DNA of 64,000 nucleotides from Paralithodes platypus. Lineage: Eukaryota; Arthropoda; Malacostraca; Decapoda; Lithodidae. The notes under the pieces were generated by a model. That model ran no database searches. It had not been told where the DNA came from and worked only from the letters and a program-made list of their open reading frames with translations. Below are positions 33,431-43,531 of this stretch, in pieces (within the stretch, counting starts at the first letter, position 1; each line of letters opens with the position of its first letter). The stretch covers positions 15,773,902 through 15,837,901 of the forward strand of contig CM064481.1 in NCBI GenBank assembly GCA_032716605.1, in the 5' to 3' direction. Made by a program: the position numbers and the translations under genes.

Positions 33431-34357
33431 CTGTACATCCTGTCCCATCCATTCATATGCAGATGACTCTACCTTACACCACTCAATTAGTTTTCCAGAA
33501 CGCCCCAGCCAGCAGTCCCTCAAAAGTATACGTAATGAAGCCAAAAAACACTTAATTTCTGATCTAGCTACAATTTCCAATTGGGGTAGAGAAAACCTTG
33601 TTGCATTTAATGCTTCCAAAACTCAATTTATCCATCTTACTACCCGTCAGGAACCTCCAGAGGACTATCCCTTATTCTTCAACAATACAAAAATCAACCC
33701 TTCATCTTCTCTTAATGTTCTCGGTGTCTCTTTTTCTTCTGCTCTCACTTGGAAAGACCATACATATTACCAGTCTCACTAAGACAGCCTCCCAGAAGTG
33801 TGTCCCGGTGTGCTCAACCGCCTCAAGGGGTTCTTTACACTTGCGCAGCTTCTTGCTCTGTACAGGGGTACAGTGCGTCCTTGTATTGAGTATTGTTCAC
33901 ATGTGTGGGGAGGATCCTCTCACACCGCACTCCTAGATAAAGTAGAAAGGAAAGCCTTTCGTATCATTGACTCCTGTGCATTCACCAACTCTCTGCAGTC
34001 TCTCTCTCTTTTCGCCGCAATGTTCCATCTCTCTCGCTATTCTATTGCTACTACAATAATCAGTGTTCCTTGGAAATTTCCCAGTGTATACCACCTCCTC
34101 TACATGCAAGGCGGGTACGTAGTACCCGCCTTGCAACACAATCCCACCCTTACCCAGTGCAACTCTCCAACCCAAGAGTGAAACGCTATTCTGACTTTCT
34201 TCTATTCAACTGCTGAGCTCTGGAACTCTCTCCCAGAATCAGTCTTTCCCTCTTCCTATGACTTAAATTGCTTCAAACTCCGTGTGTCCAGGCATTTTAG
34301 CTCGAACGTCCCTTGATTTCGGCCCTGTCACTCTTTGAAATCTGGGGGAGGCACTCG

Positions 34358-34477
34358 CTGCAGGCAGTTGTTGTTGTTGTTCCCTAAGCTGCCTGGTCGA
34401 ACAGCCCCGAGTCCCTGAGGAAGGCCATGGCCACGATCGGGCTTTCCCACAGAGCTCTCATTGAACTGCAGGCAGTT
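34358..34477 (-). mobile_element. SINE-like unit with (AAC)n tail, copy 2 (34370-34465), 12-bp target duplication
   Basis: CTGCAGGCAGTT occurs on both sides (34358-34369 and 34466-34477). The 96-bp insert begins with (GTT)n, the complement of the (AAC)n tail, and matches copy 1 at 14716-14818 (for example GGGGCTGTTCGACCAGGCAG). Comparison with LINE J2, which lacks the insert, confirms an empty site. The unit is probably 5'-truncated. Its mobilising LINE is unknown. Confidence 0.85.
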
Positions 34478-34530
34478 ATGCCTTTTGTCTCCCTCATTCA
34501 CATAGAAGAAAAAAATATATATATATATAT

Positions 34531-36735
34531 ACGAAGGAGATCGCACACAAGGCTTTACAGTGTGACGACGAAGTGTTGAGGGAATTCCTCTTTATAAAAT
34601 CTCCAGTACATAAGCATAAATCATCTCGTTCATTCAGTAAATCGAGATCTGCTAAAACTATTGCGAGAGAATTGATTAGTAATGATGATGATCAGACAAT
34701 ATTACCAAGGCAACCCCCCCCCCCCCCTCACGGCCGGTCCACCAAAAGGGCTCGGACGGATTCTTCGCAAGACAGGAACCGGTCTAGGTCCAGATTGCCC
34801 TTGACACAGTCCTCTCGTTCGTCGGGCCAATCACGAAACCCGGCGAGCAAGAAAAGGAGGACCACGCCTGAATCAGCGACATCGGTCGCATCGACTTCAG
34901 GTGGGAAGAGTACTAGAAGTAAACATAAATCCCGTAAAGAGGCAGCAGACTCAAGGCGCCGGCAATCGCTGGGGCATCCTCCTCCTCCCTCCGTCTCTAC
35001 CTCCCCCAGGCCTAACGTCCAATCTGGCAGGTCGGAGGTGGGAACGGAGGTAGCAGAGACGCCTCCCAGGGACAGTGTTAGTGATGGGAACCATTTGCCT
35101 CAATCACTTCAGCCAGACTTTTCCATTCCATGTGTAAACATTCCACAAAGTTCTAAAGTGTGGTATGTTCGTGTGCCGGCAAAAGTATTAGCCGACAAGT
35201 ACCGAGATTACCCGACGGATGTTAGGGAAAGTGCGGACAGTGTTACTCATGTATCCATAGCCTCGGAGGCCACAGACAATAATACTGTCAGGCATTCTAC
35301 CGAACAAGTGCATTCATCAATCCCGAATTTAAGTTGGGAAGAGGTGGATTGAGTACACTTACTCCCCGCAGTACAAAGGGAGGCGGTAGAGGGCGTTGAG
35401 GATAGGGAATATCTAGACAATGGGCCGGAAGAGTTAGAACAATTACCTTCAGGCCAACAAATGCCATCGTCAGGCATCTCAGAAGTAGAGTCAGTAACTT
35501 CTAGAGATACTAATAATGATTATGTGACTAGGGCTGATTTGCAGGATATGGTGGACAAAATATTGCAAAATTTTCAGAGGGAAAAGATGGTGCCGGAAGC
35601 TCCTCCGACCACGTCAGTTGCTCGACCGTTGAAATCGGTCAGGGTAGCAACTAAACAGAATAATTTTCCTTCCCCTATCACTTGCTCTAGTGTCTCTCAA
35701 TCAACGTCGACATTAACAACGTCTAATGTTCGCGTAATTACTGATGTAATTCCTCCACCTTTGGAGAAAATTCCCCTCAGAAAAGGTCCCATGCCGCTAC
35801 TTTACGGTCCTGATCAATCATGGGTGAATGTAAAGGCCCAAAACCCTTCAGTTGTGCAACAGACTATTTTGGGGGAGCTTCCGGTACCGGAGCACTGGTT
35901 AATTCAAATGAATGAAAATAGGAAGTTACATGCTCTGAATACTTTAGGTTAGACGTTAGATGTTTCAATTAAGGCTATCCCTACGGTATATGTCCCTAAC
36001 TATTTTGTATATGCTTCCTCTCCAGCTCTAGCACCTCACTCTTCTGCTCGACTAAATGCGGATCGGTCAAAAGTTGACGGATTCAATGATGTAAAAGCTC
36101 TGGCACTTTTGACGCCGGAATTGGATACAATTCCAATCCGAGACCAATCCGGCAACCCAGTCCTGCAGATGGGGGAAGTGGGTACAGGTCCGTGGGTGGA
36201 AAGGGAGGCGGAAGCTCAGCAGTTCACTTCTACCATCACCAGAAAGTCCTCTCACCAAATTCCACAGGAACAACATAGTTGGTTCTCCCTACCAGTTGCT
36301 GTAGCCGGGGGTGTCTCTAAAGCTTTATTGGAATTCTTAACCGCTCCTAAATTATCATTGTGGAAAATACAGGAACCCTTTTCAAGCCCACCCCTGACTC
36401 AATTGGACAAAGACTTTAAGTTAAGACAAAAAGCTTTACGGCTACTATCTCAGATGTTGATGAGTCGTCAGATAGCTCAGTCACTACTCAGGACAACCCA
36501 AGCAATAACAGATTCTCATGCCAAGAAGGCGCTTACTCTGTCTAGACGTTTGGTGCTACAAACCTCCATTCAGTCGCTGGGTGACGTTAGGGTCACCTTC
36601 TTGGAGGCGGTCCGTGCACGTCAGGACCTGAGGGTCCACTTGGTTAAGAAACTTCCAGAGGAAATTGGTCGCCGGGTAATTTTGTCCCCTGTATTAACAC
36701 CAACTCTTGTCTGTCCTGATACTTGGAGAACTGTG

Positions 36736-36737
<2 letters not shown>
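34531..36737 (+). pseudogene. DIRS-C gag core
   Basis: One frame throughout with two stops, TGA at 35350 and TAG at 35950. A basic, Ser/Arg-rich region (SRSFSKSRSAKTIARELI, STKRARTDSSQDRNRSRSRL) precedes the conserved blocks NVRVITDVIPPPLEKIPLRK, GPMPLLYGPDQSW, GELPVPEHWLIQ, GTGPWVEREAEAQ, SHQIPQEQHSWF, RRLVLQTSIQSLGDVR and EAVRARQDLRVHLVKKLPE. It is cut at 36737 by LINE J2 within DTWRTVFS. Predicted role is a gag-like structural RNA-binding protein. A C run at 34711-34724 encodes a short Pro tract. Confidence 0.83.
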
Positions 36738-36766
<29 letters not shown>

Positions 36767-38708
36767 TATGTGATTGAGGGAGGCAAAAGGCATAACTGCC
36801 TATAGCGAGTGCCTCCCCCATAGTTGAAAGAGTGACAGGGCCAAAATCAAGGGACGTTCGAGCCAAAATGCCTGGACACACGGAGTTTGAAGCAATTTAA
36901 GTCATAGGAAGAGGGAAAGACTGATTCTGGGAGAGAGTTACAGAGCTCAGATGTTGAGTAGAAGAAAGTTTGAGAGTAACGTTTCACTCTTGGGTTGGAG
37001 AGTTGCACAGAGTAGGGGTGGGATTGAGTTGCAAGACGGGTACCACGTGCCCTACGTAAAGGAGGTGGTATGCACTGGGATAGCTCTGAGGAACACTGAT
37101 TATTATAGTAGCGATAGAATAGCGAGAGAGATGCAACATTGCGGCGGAGAGAGAGAGATTGCAGAGAGTTGGTGAGTGGACGGGAGTTAATGATACGAAA
37201 GGCCTTCCTTTCAACTTTGTCTAGGAGAGCGGTGTGAGAGGAACCTCCCCACACATGTGAACAATACTCAATACAAGGGCGCACTATGCCCCTGTACAGA
37301 GCAAGAAGCTGTGCAGGGGAAAAGAACCCCCTAAGGCGGTTGAGCACACCCAGCTTCTGGGAGGCTGCCTTAGCAAGACTGGTAATATGGTCCTTCCAAA
37401 TGAGAGCAGAAGAAAAAGAGACACCAAGAATATTGAGAGAAGATGAAGGGTTGATTTTTGTATTGTTGAAGAATAAGGGATATTCCACTGGGAGATCCTG
37501 ACGGGTAGATAGATGGAGAAATTGGGTTTTGGAAGCATTAAAGTTAACAAGGTTTTCTCTGCCCCAATTAGAAATAGTATTTAGATCAGAATTTAAGAGT
37601 TCTATGGCTTCATTACGTTTGTCGTTGAGGGATTGCTGGCTGGGGCGTTCTGAAAAACTAATGGAGTAGTGTAAGGTTGAGTCGTCTGCGTATGAATGGA
37701 TGGGAATTAAGGTACAGTTAAGGAGATCATTTATAAAAATTACAAAGAGAATAGGAGATAGGACAGAGCCCTGAGGAACACCGGAGTTTATAGGGTGAGG
37801 AAGTGAACAATGGCCGTCCACAACCGCAGCTATGGAACGGCCGGAAAGGAAATTAGAGACAAAGGCACAGATGGAGGGATAGAAACCGAAGGAGGGTAGT
37901 TTAGAAATTAAAGATTTATGCCAGACTCTATCGAAGGCTTTCGATATGTCTAGTGCAATAGAAAAAGTCTCACCGAAGTCCCGAAAGGAGGATGACCAAG
38001 AGTTAGTAAGATATGAAAGAAGATCACCAGTAGAGCGACCCTTAAGGAAGCCATACTGGCGATCTGAGAGCAGATTATGAGAAGAGAAATGCTTAAGAAA
38101 TTTGGAAGCAAGAATAGTTTCAAAAACTTTAGAAAGACAAGAGATAAGAGCAATTGGACGATAGTTGGAGGGTTGAGAGCGGTCACCCTTCTTTGGGACA
38201 GGTTGAATGTGAGCAAACTTCCAGCATGAAGGGAAGACGTTAGAGGATAGACAGAGACGAAAGAGTTTGCCTAGGCAGGGAGTCAGCACGGAAGCACAGT
38301 TTTTGAGAACAACAGGAGGAACACCGTCCGGACCGTACGCCTTATTAGTGTTAAGCCCAGAGAGGGTAGAAAGTACATCTTTAGAAGAGATTAGGATATT
38401 AGGCATAAGTAAGAGAGAGGAGGGCGGAGAGGGAGGAATAGCACCGGAATCATCCAAGGTGGAGTTTCTAGCAAAAGTTTGAGCGAAGAGTTTAGCTTTG
38501 TCAGAGGAAGAAGTGATGGTTGTGCCATCAGAGTGGGAAAGGGGAGGGAAAGACGAGGAAGAGAAATTGTTGGAGAGGTTTTTGGCTAGATGCCAGAAAG
38601 CTTGGGAAGAGCTAGAGTTGGATAGTTCAGTGCATTTATTATTGATGAAAGAGTGTTTGGCAAGTCGAAGAACAGATTTGGCTTGATTCCGGGCAGAAAC
38701 ATATGAAG
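36738..38708 (-). mobile_element. LINE J2 (Jockey/CR1-type), 5'-truncated, with poly(A) tail
   Basis: On the minus strand the element ends in a long A run (36739-36764 as T on plus). GTGTTTAG(T) on the left and GAGTTTAGT on the right suggest an imperfect 8-9 bp target duplication. The DIRS-C gag reading (WRTVFS to LVDASRTT) resumes after it. It is the same family as LINE J1, in the opposite orientation, but much better preserved. Confidence 0.85.
36847..38704 (-). CDS. LINE J2 reverse transcriptase (5'-truncated, otherwise open)
   Basis: Open for about 618 codons from the left-truncated edge to the stop at 36847. Motifs: NTNKAYGPDGVPPVVLKNCA, PSNYRPIALISCLSKVFETI, SDRQYGFLKGRSTGDLLSYL, ALDISKAFDRVWHKSL (motif A), SGVPQGSVLSPILFVIFIND, PIHSYADDSTLHY (catalytic YADD), NWGRENLVNFNASKTQFLHL, SSLNILGVSFSS and RPCIEYCSHVWGGSSHTALL. 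The endonuclease domain is missing, which is expected for a 5'-truncated LINE. The first ATG is not meaningful. The style is that of decapod LINEs annotated as jockey-like; the left-edge LINE of the window may be the same family, which cannot be tested because the domains do not overlap. Confidence 0.88.
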
Positions 38709-38892
38709 AATGAGTTTAGTGGATGCATCTAGAACGACTGCCTCCCAGGCACGGAAGGAGTCTCATAAATTTACTAAACCTTATTCAAAACTAAAAGTTA
38801 GTCAGAAGGCTCACACAAGTGGGACTAAGTTTTTTCCAGGCTCCAAAACCCCTTCCACGCCGGGAAGCAGTCCTTACAACAGAAGTAAGTAG
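38709..38892 (+). pseudogene. DIRS-C gag C-terminal tail
   Basis: SLVDASRTTASQARKESHKF and SGTKFFPGSKTPSTPGSSP continue the gag frame after LINE J2. This basic, Ser/Thr/Pro-rich tail corresponds to the RGRG-rich tail of DIRS-B. It ends at a stop near 38890. Confidence 0.7.
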
Positions 38893-38999
38893 GGTAAGAG
38901 TTCAGGTAAGTGGTTAAAGGTCACTCAAAGAATAAACCAGGACAGGGGTCAACGACTGCTACTGCCAGCCAGACAGCTACCCCTACCACACCACATTAA

Positions 39000-40560
39000 A
39001 AAAAATAGACACACACAAAACTCTCTCACTCCCGGGGCCTGTCGTGGGCGAGTTGGATCTGAGTGTAGTTCCGCCGAACAAGCCCAGTTGAATGACTGGG
39101 TCATGCCGGACGTGTCACCGGGCTTGGCCCCGGCGAACTTGGGCACGGACAATGGCACGCAAGGGCATAACTTGGCAGTGGCTCCGATGACCTCGTTTAC
39201 GTCAACCACTAGAAATAAATCATGTGTCTTTAGAGGTGGAGTCACTAGTCCAGGAAATGATCACCAAGCATATCATTGTCCCGGTCAATCCCACTTACTC
39301 AGTTTGCACGTCCAGACTTTTTCTCGTGCCAAAGAGGTACAGTACTTGGATGAGGCCGGTCGTAGACCTGTCTCACCTGAATCATTATACTGTATTCACA
39401 ACACATCGTTCAGGATGCTCACTGTGAATCAGATCAGGCTAACACTTCCGCCACAAGGTTGGATGTGCTCTCTGGACCTGACAGAAGCCTATTGGCATGT
39501 CCCAGTAAACAAAAGGTTCCAAAAATTCCTCGCATTGTGGATCGAGCATCAGACTTATGTCTTTCAAAGGATGCCCTTCGGTCTGAACCTGGCACCGAGA
39601 ATATTTACCAAATTAGTCCGACAGGCTTTGCTACCACTATTAACCCTTCTGGCCTGGGCTCGCCCTCCTAAGGACATTGTTGAGATCCGGCCGATTTGGC
39701 CAAAAAACGTCTACGCCTAGGCTACCGTATCTTTGTTATTTTAACTGCTAAAAATTATCTCTACACATACTGCGGTGTCCAATCTGTAGACTGGCATTGA
39801 GTAGAGCTCTCTAAGTGAACTGGTTCAGTTGTGATGACGATTTCCGTGGAGAGAGATTCGATACGATGTTGACAATATCGGAGCTTTGCAGACACTAATT
39901 TCGTCATACCATACAACAACAACATTGATCCGACGTCTCCATCTTGTTTTCGGAGGTGCGGTGACGCAATGACAGGCTTTGTTTACATACGTCGGACGCA
40001 CAGCTTTCAAAACACGCTTAATAGGCTTTCAAGCTTACGGATTTTATAAGGACACCCGGGCTCCTGCCCATCTGCCGCGGTGTCCTTTTAAAATGCTGCC
40101 CGGGTGGGAAGGGTTAAAACAAGGGATCACGGTAATGTGGTATCTAGATGACTGGCTGGTGGTGGCAGAGTCTGAGAGTCAATGCCTCAACCATGTTCAC
40201 TCCATTATAACTCATGTCCAATCCCTGGGGTTCAATGTCAACTTGGCGAAGTCGAATCTTGTCCCGACAAGGGTAATTCAGTGGATAGGTCTGGTTTAGG
40301 ACACAACACATCTCACCCTCAGTCAGAGTGTGGACAATCGGAACAGATTTCGCAGGAAGTTGTTTTGTTTTCTCCACAGCCTGACTACCACGAGGAAGGT
40401 GTGGGAATCCCTAGTCGGCTCTCTCAACTGGATTTAACTTACTGTGAAGTTGGGCCGGTTGAAAGTAAAGAGGTTGATCTTGGAGGGAAACAAACATTTT
40501 CCGCTATTGTCGGCGGAAAAGTCATGGTGAATCCCAAAATTAATCCATAACTTACTAGTG
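39000..40560 (+). pseudogene. DIRS-C RT, split by TTAA element B2
   Basis: Pieces in several frames: SLEVESLVQEMITKHIIVPV, FRMLTVNQIRLTLPPQGWMC, SLDLTEAYWHVPVNKRF (motif A Asp kept), FQRMPFGLNLAPRIFTKLV up to 39639. After the MITE it continues KQGITVMWYLDDWLVVAES (catalytic YLDD), NVNLAKSNLVPTRVIQWIG, a stop at 40297 and a frameshifted connection region. Removing the MITE and one TTAA gives the LPLL-KQG junction found in DIRS-A and B. Other lesions: frame changes near 39060 and 39330. Inactive. Confidence 0.85.
39640..40117. mobile_element. TTAA element B, copy 2, 39644-40113
   Basis: Ends TTAACCCTTCTGGCCTGGGC and GCCCGGGTGGGAAGGGTTAA, with TTAA duplicated. The length of 470 bp and the interior (GAGTAGAGCTCTCTAAGTGA, GACGATTTCCGTGGAGAGAG, TTTCAAAACACGCTTAATAG) match copy 1 at 21161-21629. 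No gene inside. The insertion sits between two codons of the RT palm, four residues before the YLDD region begins to be read. Confidence 0.9.
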
Positions 40561-41614
40561 GTTTGGGCGAGGCCAGAAATATTGCATTCAATCATGATGT
40601 GGTCTTCTCCTCCACCTACAGTATGGGTAGACACCGATGCTTCAGGGACGATAGGATGGGGTTATCAGTCAAACCTAGGTCATCAGGGTCAAGGGCTTTG
40701 GTCCCAATCAGAGGAGTTTCACATCAATGCAAAAGAGTTAATAGTTCCCTTAATGTTCCTTCAGGCTCACGGTTACACTTTGAGGGGGAAATCAGTAGCC
40801 TTTCGAATGGACAATCTGAATGCAGTTTCATGCATTCAGAAGCAAGGGTCAACGAGGTCTCGAACGTTGCTAGGGTTATCAGAAAAGATTTTTGTATTAG
40901 CTGAAACGCTAAACATTCATCTTCACGCATCATATCTGCCGGGCGTCGCCAACATCTGGGCAGATGCTCTGTCACGAAGACAGAGCACAGTAGTAGAATG
41001 GTCTCTCAAGCAAAACATCTTCCAAAAGATGATTGCAGAGCCATACCGTTCACAAGTGGACTTATTCGGGTTCGAGAGGAGCCACAAACTTCCTCTTTAC
41101 CTGACCCGCCGGGAAGTTACCCGGGCGGGGGGGGGGCCCGACGCATTGATGACGGATTGGAACAGGTGGAATTCCATTTATCTGTTTCCTCCAGCAAACG
41201 CTTCACTCATGTGTCAAGTAGTTCACAAAGTACGGGATTATCGGGGCATAAGTCTCGATGATCGCGCCCCTGTGGCCGGCTCAGGATTGGTACTCCCAAT
41301 TGAAGACATGGTGCGAGAACCCGGTGTCACTCCCGATCTCATACTTCCACTTGGCAACAATTGGCAACCTAAAGACCTCGCTGACTTTTGCTTTATGGAC
41401 ATTCAAAAGGCAAAATGGTTGACTCCCTATGGTGAAAGTGTAACTAATAAATTTATTAATCAATATACTCTTTCAACCAGACGTCCGTACCAGTCACATT
41501 GGAAATCCTTTACGACTTGGATAGTGGAAACTGCTCAAACTGAAGCATCAGTATCATTAATTTTCAAATATCTAGATTACCTATTTGAACATAAACGATT
41601 TTCAGAAGCAACAC
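40558..41614 (+). pseudogene. DIRS-C RNase H and start of tyrosine recombinase (fused frame)
   Basis: Open from 40558 to the piggyBac insertion. RNase H: VWVDTDASGTIGWGYQ, AKELIVPLMF, AFRMDNLNAV and IWADALSRRQ, so all four acidic residues are present. The region GGPDALMTDWNRWNSIYLFP follows. Near 41240 a one-base difference from DIRS-B puts the frame into DRAPVAGSGLVLPIEDM, which leads into the recombinase N-terminal domain (LADFCFMDIQKAKWLTPYG, YQSHWKSFTTWIV). RNase H and recombinase are thus in one frame here too, by a different change than in DIRS-B. The coding sequence breaks at SEATL, where the TTAA lies. Confidence 0.83.
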
Positions 41615-41635
41615 TTAACCCTCTCGCATTTTTAG

Positions 41636-41704
41636 GACGCGATCGCGTCATAACGCCACCCCTCGAAGAGTGGTCGTATGACGCAATCGCGTCATAATGC
41701 CACC
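41636..41704. repeat. Subterminal repeats of piggyBac element C
   Basis: Two 25-bp direct repeats (41636-41660 and 41680-41704) of the form GACGC(G/A)ATCGCGTCATAA followed by (C/T)GCCACC lie 17 bp inside the left end. The first contains the 14-bp palindrome GACGCGATCGCGTC. A third partial copy (ATGACGCGATTTGGACGC) begins near 41739. Subterminal repeats in piggyBac elements are transposase-contact sites; that role is inferred here. Confidence 0.7.
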
Positions 41705-43369
41705 TATAAGTTAGAAATATTCGTGGTAAATAAGTTTATGACGCGATTTGGACGCATTTTTGGCTGGTAAGTTAGCCATCAGTAAGTTACAAAATGAAAT
41801 ATCTGGCAACCCCCTAGCATCCCTGTGTGAGGAGTGCGGGGCTTTGTTTCACCAGTTGTGAGCCGGCCGCCAGTCTGTGAGGTAGTACTCCCGGAGCTTT
41901 AAATCTCGTCTCGCCTCCATTGCCCGCCATGGAGCGGGTTTCAGGCGGGCAAATCTTGATTATTTATCTACTAAGAGGCAGTGAATCATCAATTTGTGGC
42001 TATCTATTTATAATTTATGTATATAACTCATGATTTGTGACTTTGTGCCTCGTTGTTCGCCTCTCCATAGCCAGCCATGTGTTTTTTAGGCGGCTAGAAT
42101 GGACCCAGTGGAAGTGTTGTGAACTGTGAATAATAATATTATTTATATCATATTCGTAGGGTTAGTGTAGTAAGCATTCGTATTCACATTCCTAACTTAT
42201 GTTAGGTTTGTGATTACGAATGTAAGCTAGGCTATACGTGTGTGTCGTATATATATTGCCCTAAAACCTTCATTTTCGCTTGAAAGACCAATATATTTAT
42301 GAATAAATACTACATACGAAGTATAATAAAGCTGTAATTACGAAATATAGTTGTGTTTTGCCCATTTTTGGCATTATTTTATGCCCAATTTGGGCAATTT
42401 TTAGTGAATACACAGTTTTATTTGAGTGAAGTAACTAACAGTGAAGTGTGGATAGATTATAAACGAATTTTTTAGACAAAAATGTCACGGTAAGTACAAA
42501 TATGTCACGGTAAATAGCCTGACATAAAAAATACAAGACTTTTATACGCCACTGTACACTACACTACAGCAGTGAACCTTTGGACAGCCACAGATGTCTG
42601 GGTAAAGTACCTAAGTTAATCCCATAATTACTTGCCCGCGGCGGGTCAGCACTCGACCTTTTACCTTTTCCTCACAGCTGGGATATTTTATATGTTTAGG
42701 CTTGGGCTAGGCCTATCTTTATTTTATATATAATATATATATATATTCGAGTATTTCTATTGTTATTTTATATATAGGCCTATTTTTCTTTATTGTGATT
42801 TATTATAAGTTTTATTTATTTTATTTATATCATTTAATTTTATTTATAATTTTGTTTCATTTACATTTTTTTTTATTGTTCCTGTTCCCCAGGGTGTCAA
42901 TGGGACCACCCCCTAGGTCCAGAGCAAGGGCAGGGCCCATAATCGAGTATTTATATAGTTATTTTATATATATTGGGATTTATTTGATATTTATTTTTTA
43001 TATAAAGGTATATACCGTATATATATAATTTTTTTTGTCTTGTCCCCTTCCCTGTTGTGTTGTTCTTGTTCCCCAGGGTGTTTGGCCAAAGAGCCCCAAG
43101 GTATAAATATATATATTCTTATAATGCCATACTATGACTACGTCATGGTGTTTCCCCATTTGAATTACAAAATGCGGAACTATACCGTCATGAATCCATT
43201 ATACTCACGTCATCTGGAATCGGATAATGCAAAACTATGACTATGTCATGGTGAACTATACCAACGTTATATGGATCCAGTGATGGCGAACTTGCGTCAT
43301 GACAACTATCAACGTCAATTACGTTTTCCCTTTATTTCCATTTCTTGGTTTCAGCATCGTAAGCTAACT
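41705..43369 (+). other. 5' untranslated/intron-like region of element C
   Basis: AT-rich with TA runs near 42725-42745 and 43015-43030 and no gene. It contains two near-copies of a polypyrimidine-CCCCAG-GGTGT block (about 42878 and 43059), and TTTCTTGGTTTCAG ends at 43354. These have the form of 3' splice sites. A spliced 5' leader of the transposase gene is plausible but unproven. Confidence 0.4.
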
Positions 43370-43453
43370 ACGCCAGCCTGCCGCCATACGCCAGCCTACC
43401 GCCATACGCCAGCCTACCGCCATACGCCAGTCTACCGCCATACGCCAGCTGCC
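43370..43453 (+). repeat. 18-bp minisatellite before the transposase start
   Basis: Four and a half tandem copies of ACGCCAGCCTACCGCCAT with few differences, ending immediately at an ATG (43454). There are no spacers, so it is not CRISPR-like. It lies in the 5' UTR of the transposase. Confidence 0.85.
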
Positions 43454-43531
43454 ATGTCGGACAAGAGTGATGTTAAGAAACGTCCCAGCTGGAAGATGTG
43501 GTCAACGAGGTGCTGGACCTGACGACGACGG

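Larger units (their letters stand above)
32188..34530 (+). pseudogene. LINE J1 (Jockey/CR1-type), decayed
   Basis: RT pieces in several frames: GVPPVVLKNCASVLTPCLGK, PSNYRPIALISCISKVFETI, ALDISKAFDRVWHKSL (motif A), NSGVPQGSVLSPILFLIFIN, then after the TTAA element HMQMTL-region remains of the YADD motif, NWGRENLVAFNASKTQF and VRPCIEYCSHVWGGSSH. The 3' end (CCCTGTCACTCTTT through TTATGCCTTTTG and an A-rich tail at 34502-34530) matches LINE J2. It contains TTAA element E (32802-33426) and the SINE-like unit (34370-34465). 5'-truncated; many frameshifts. Confidence 0.83.

Noticed and set aside
34498..34530. A (TA)n promoter before DIRS-C gag
   Set aside because: The A-rich and TA tract is the 3' tail of LINE J1, not DIRS sequence; the gag frame resumes right after it.
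43370..43453. Regularly spaced short repeats resembling a CRISPR array
   Set aside because: Units are directly adjacent with no spacers, in a eukaryotic transposon 5' UTR; a minisatellite.
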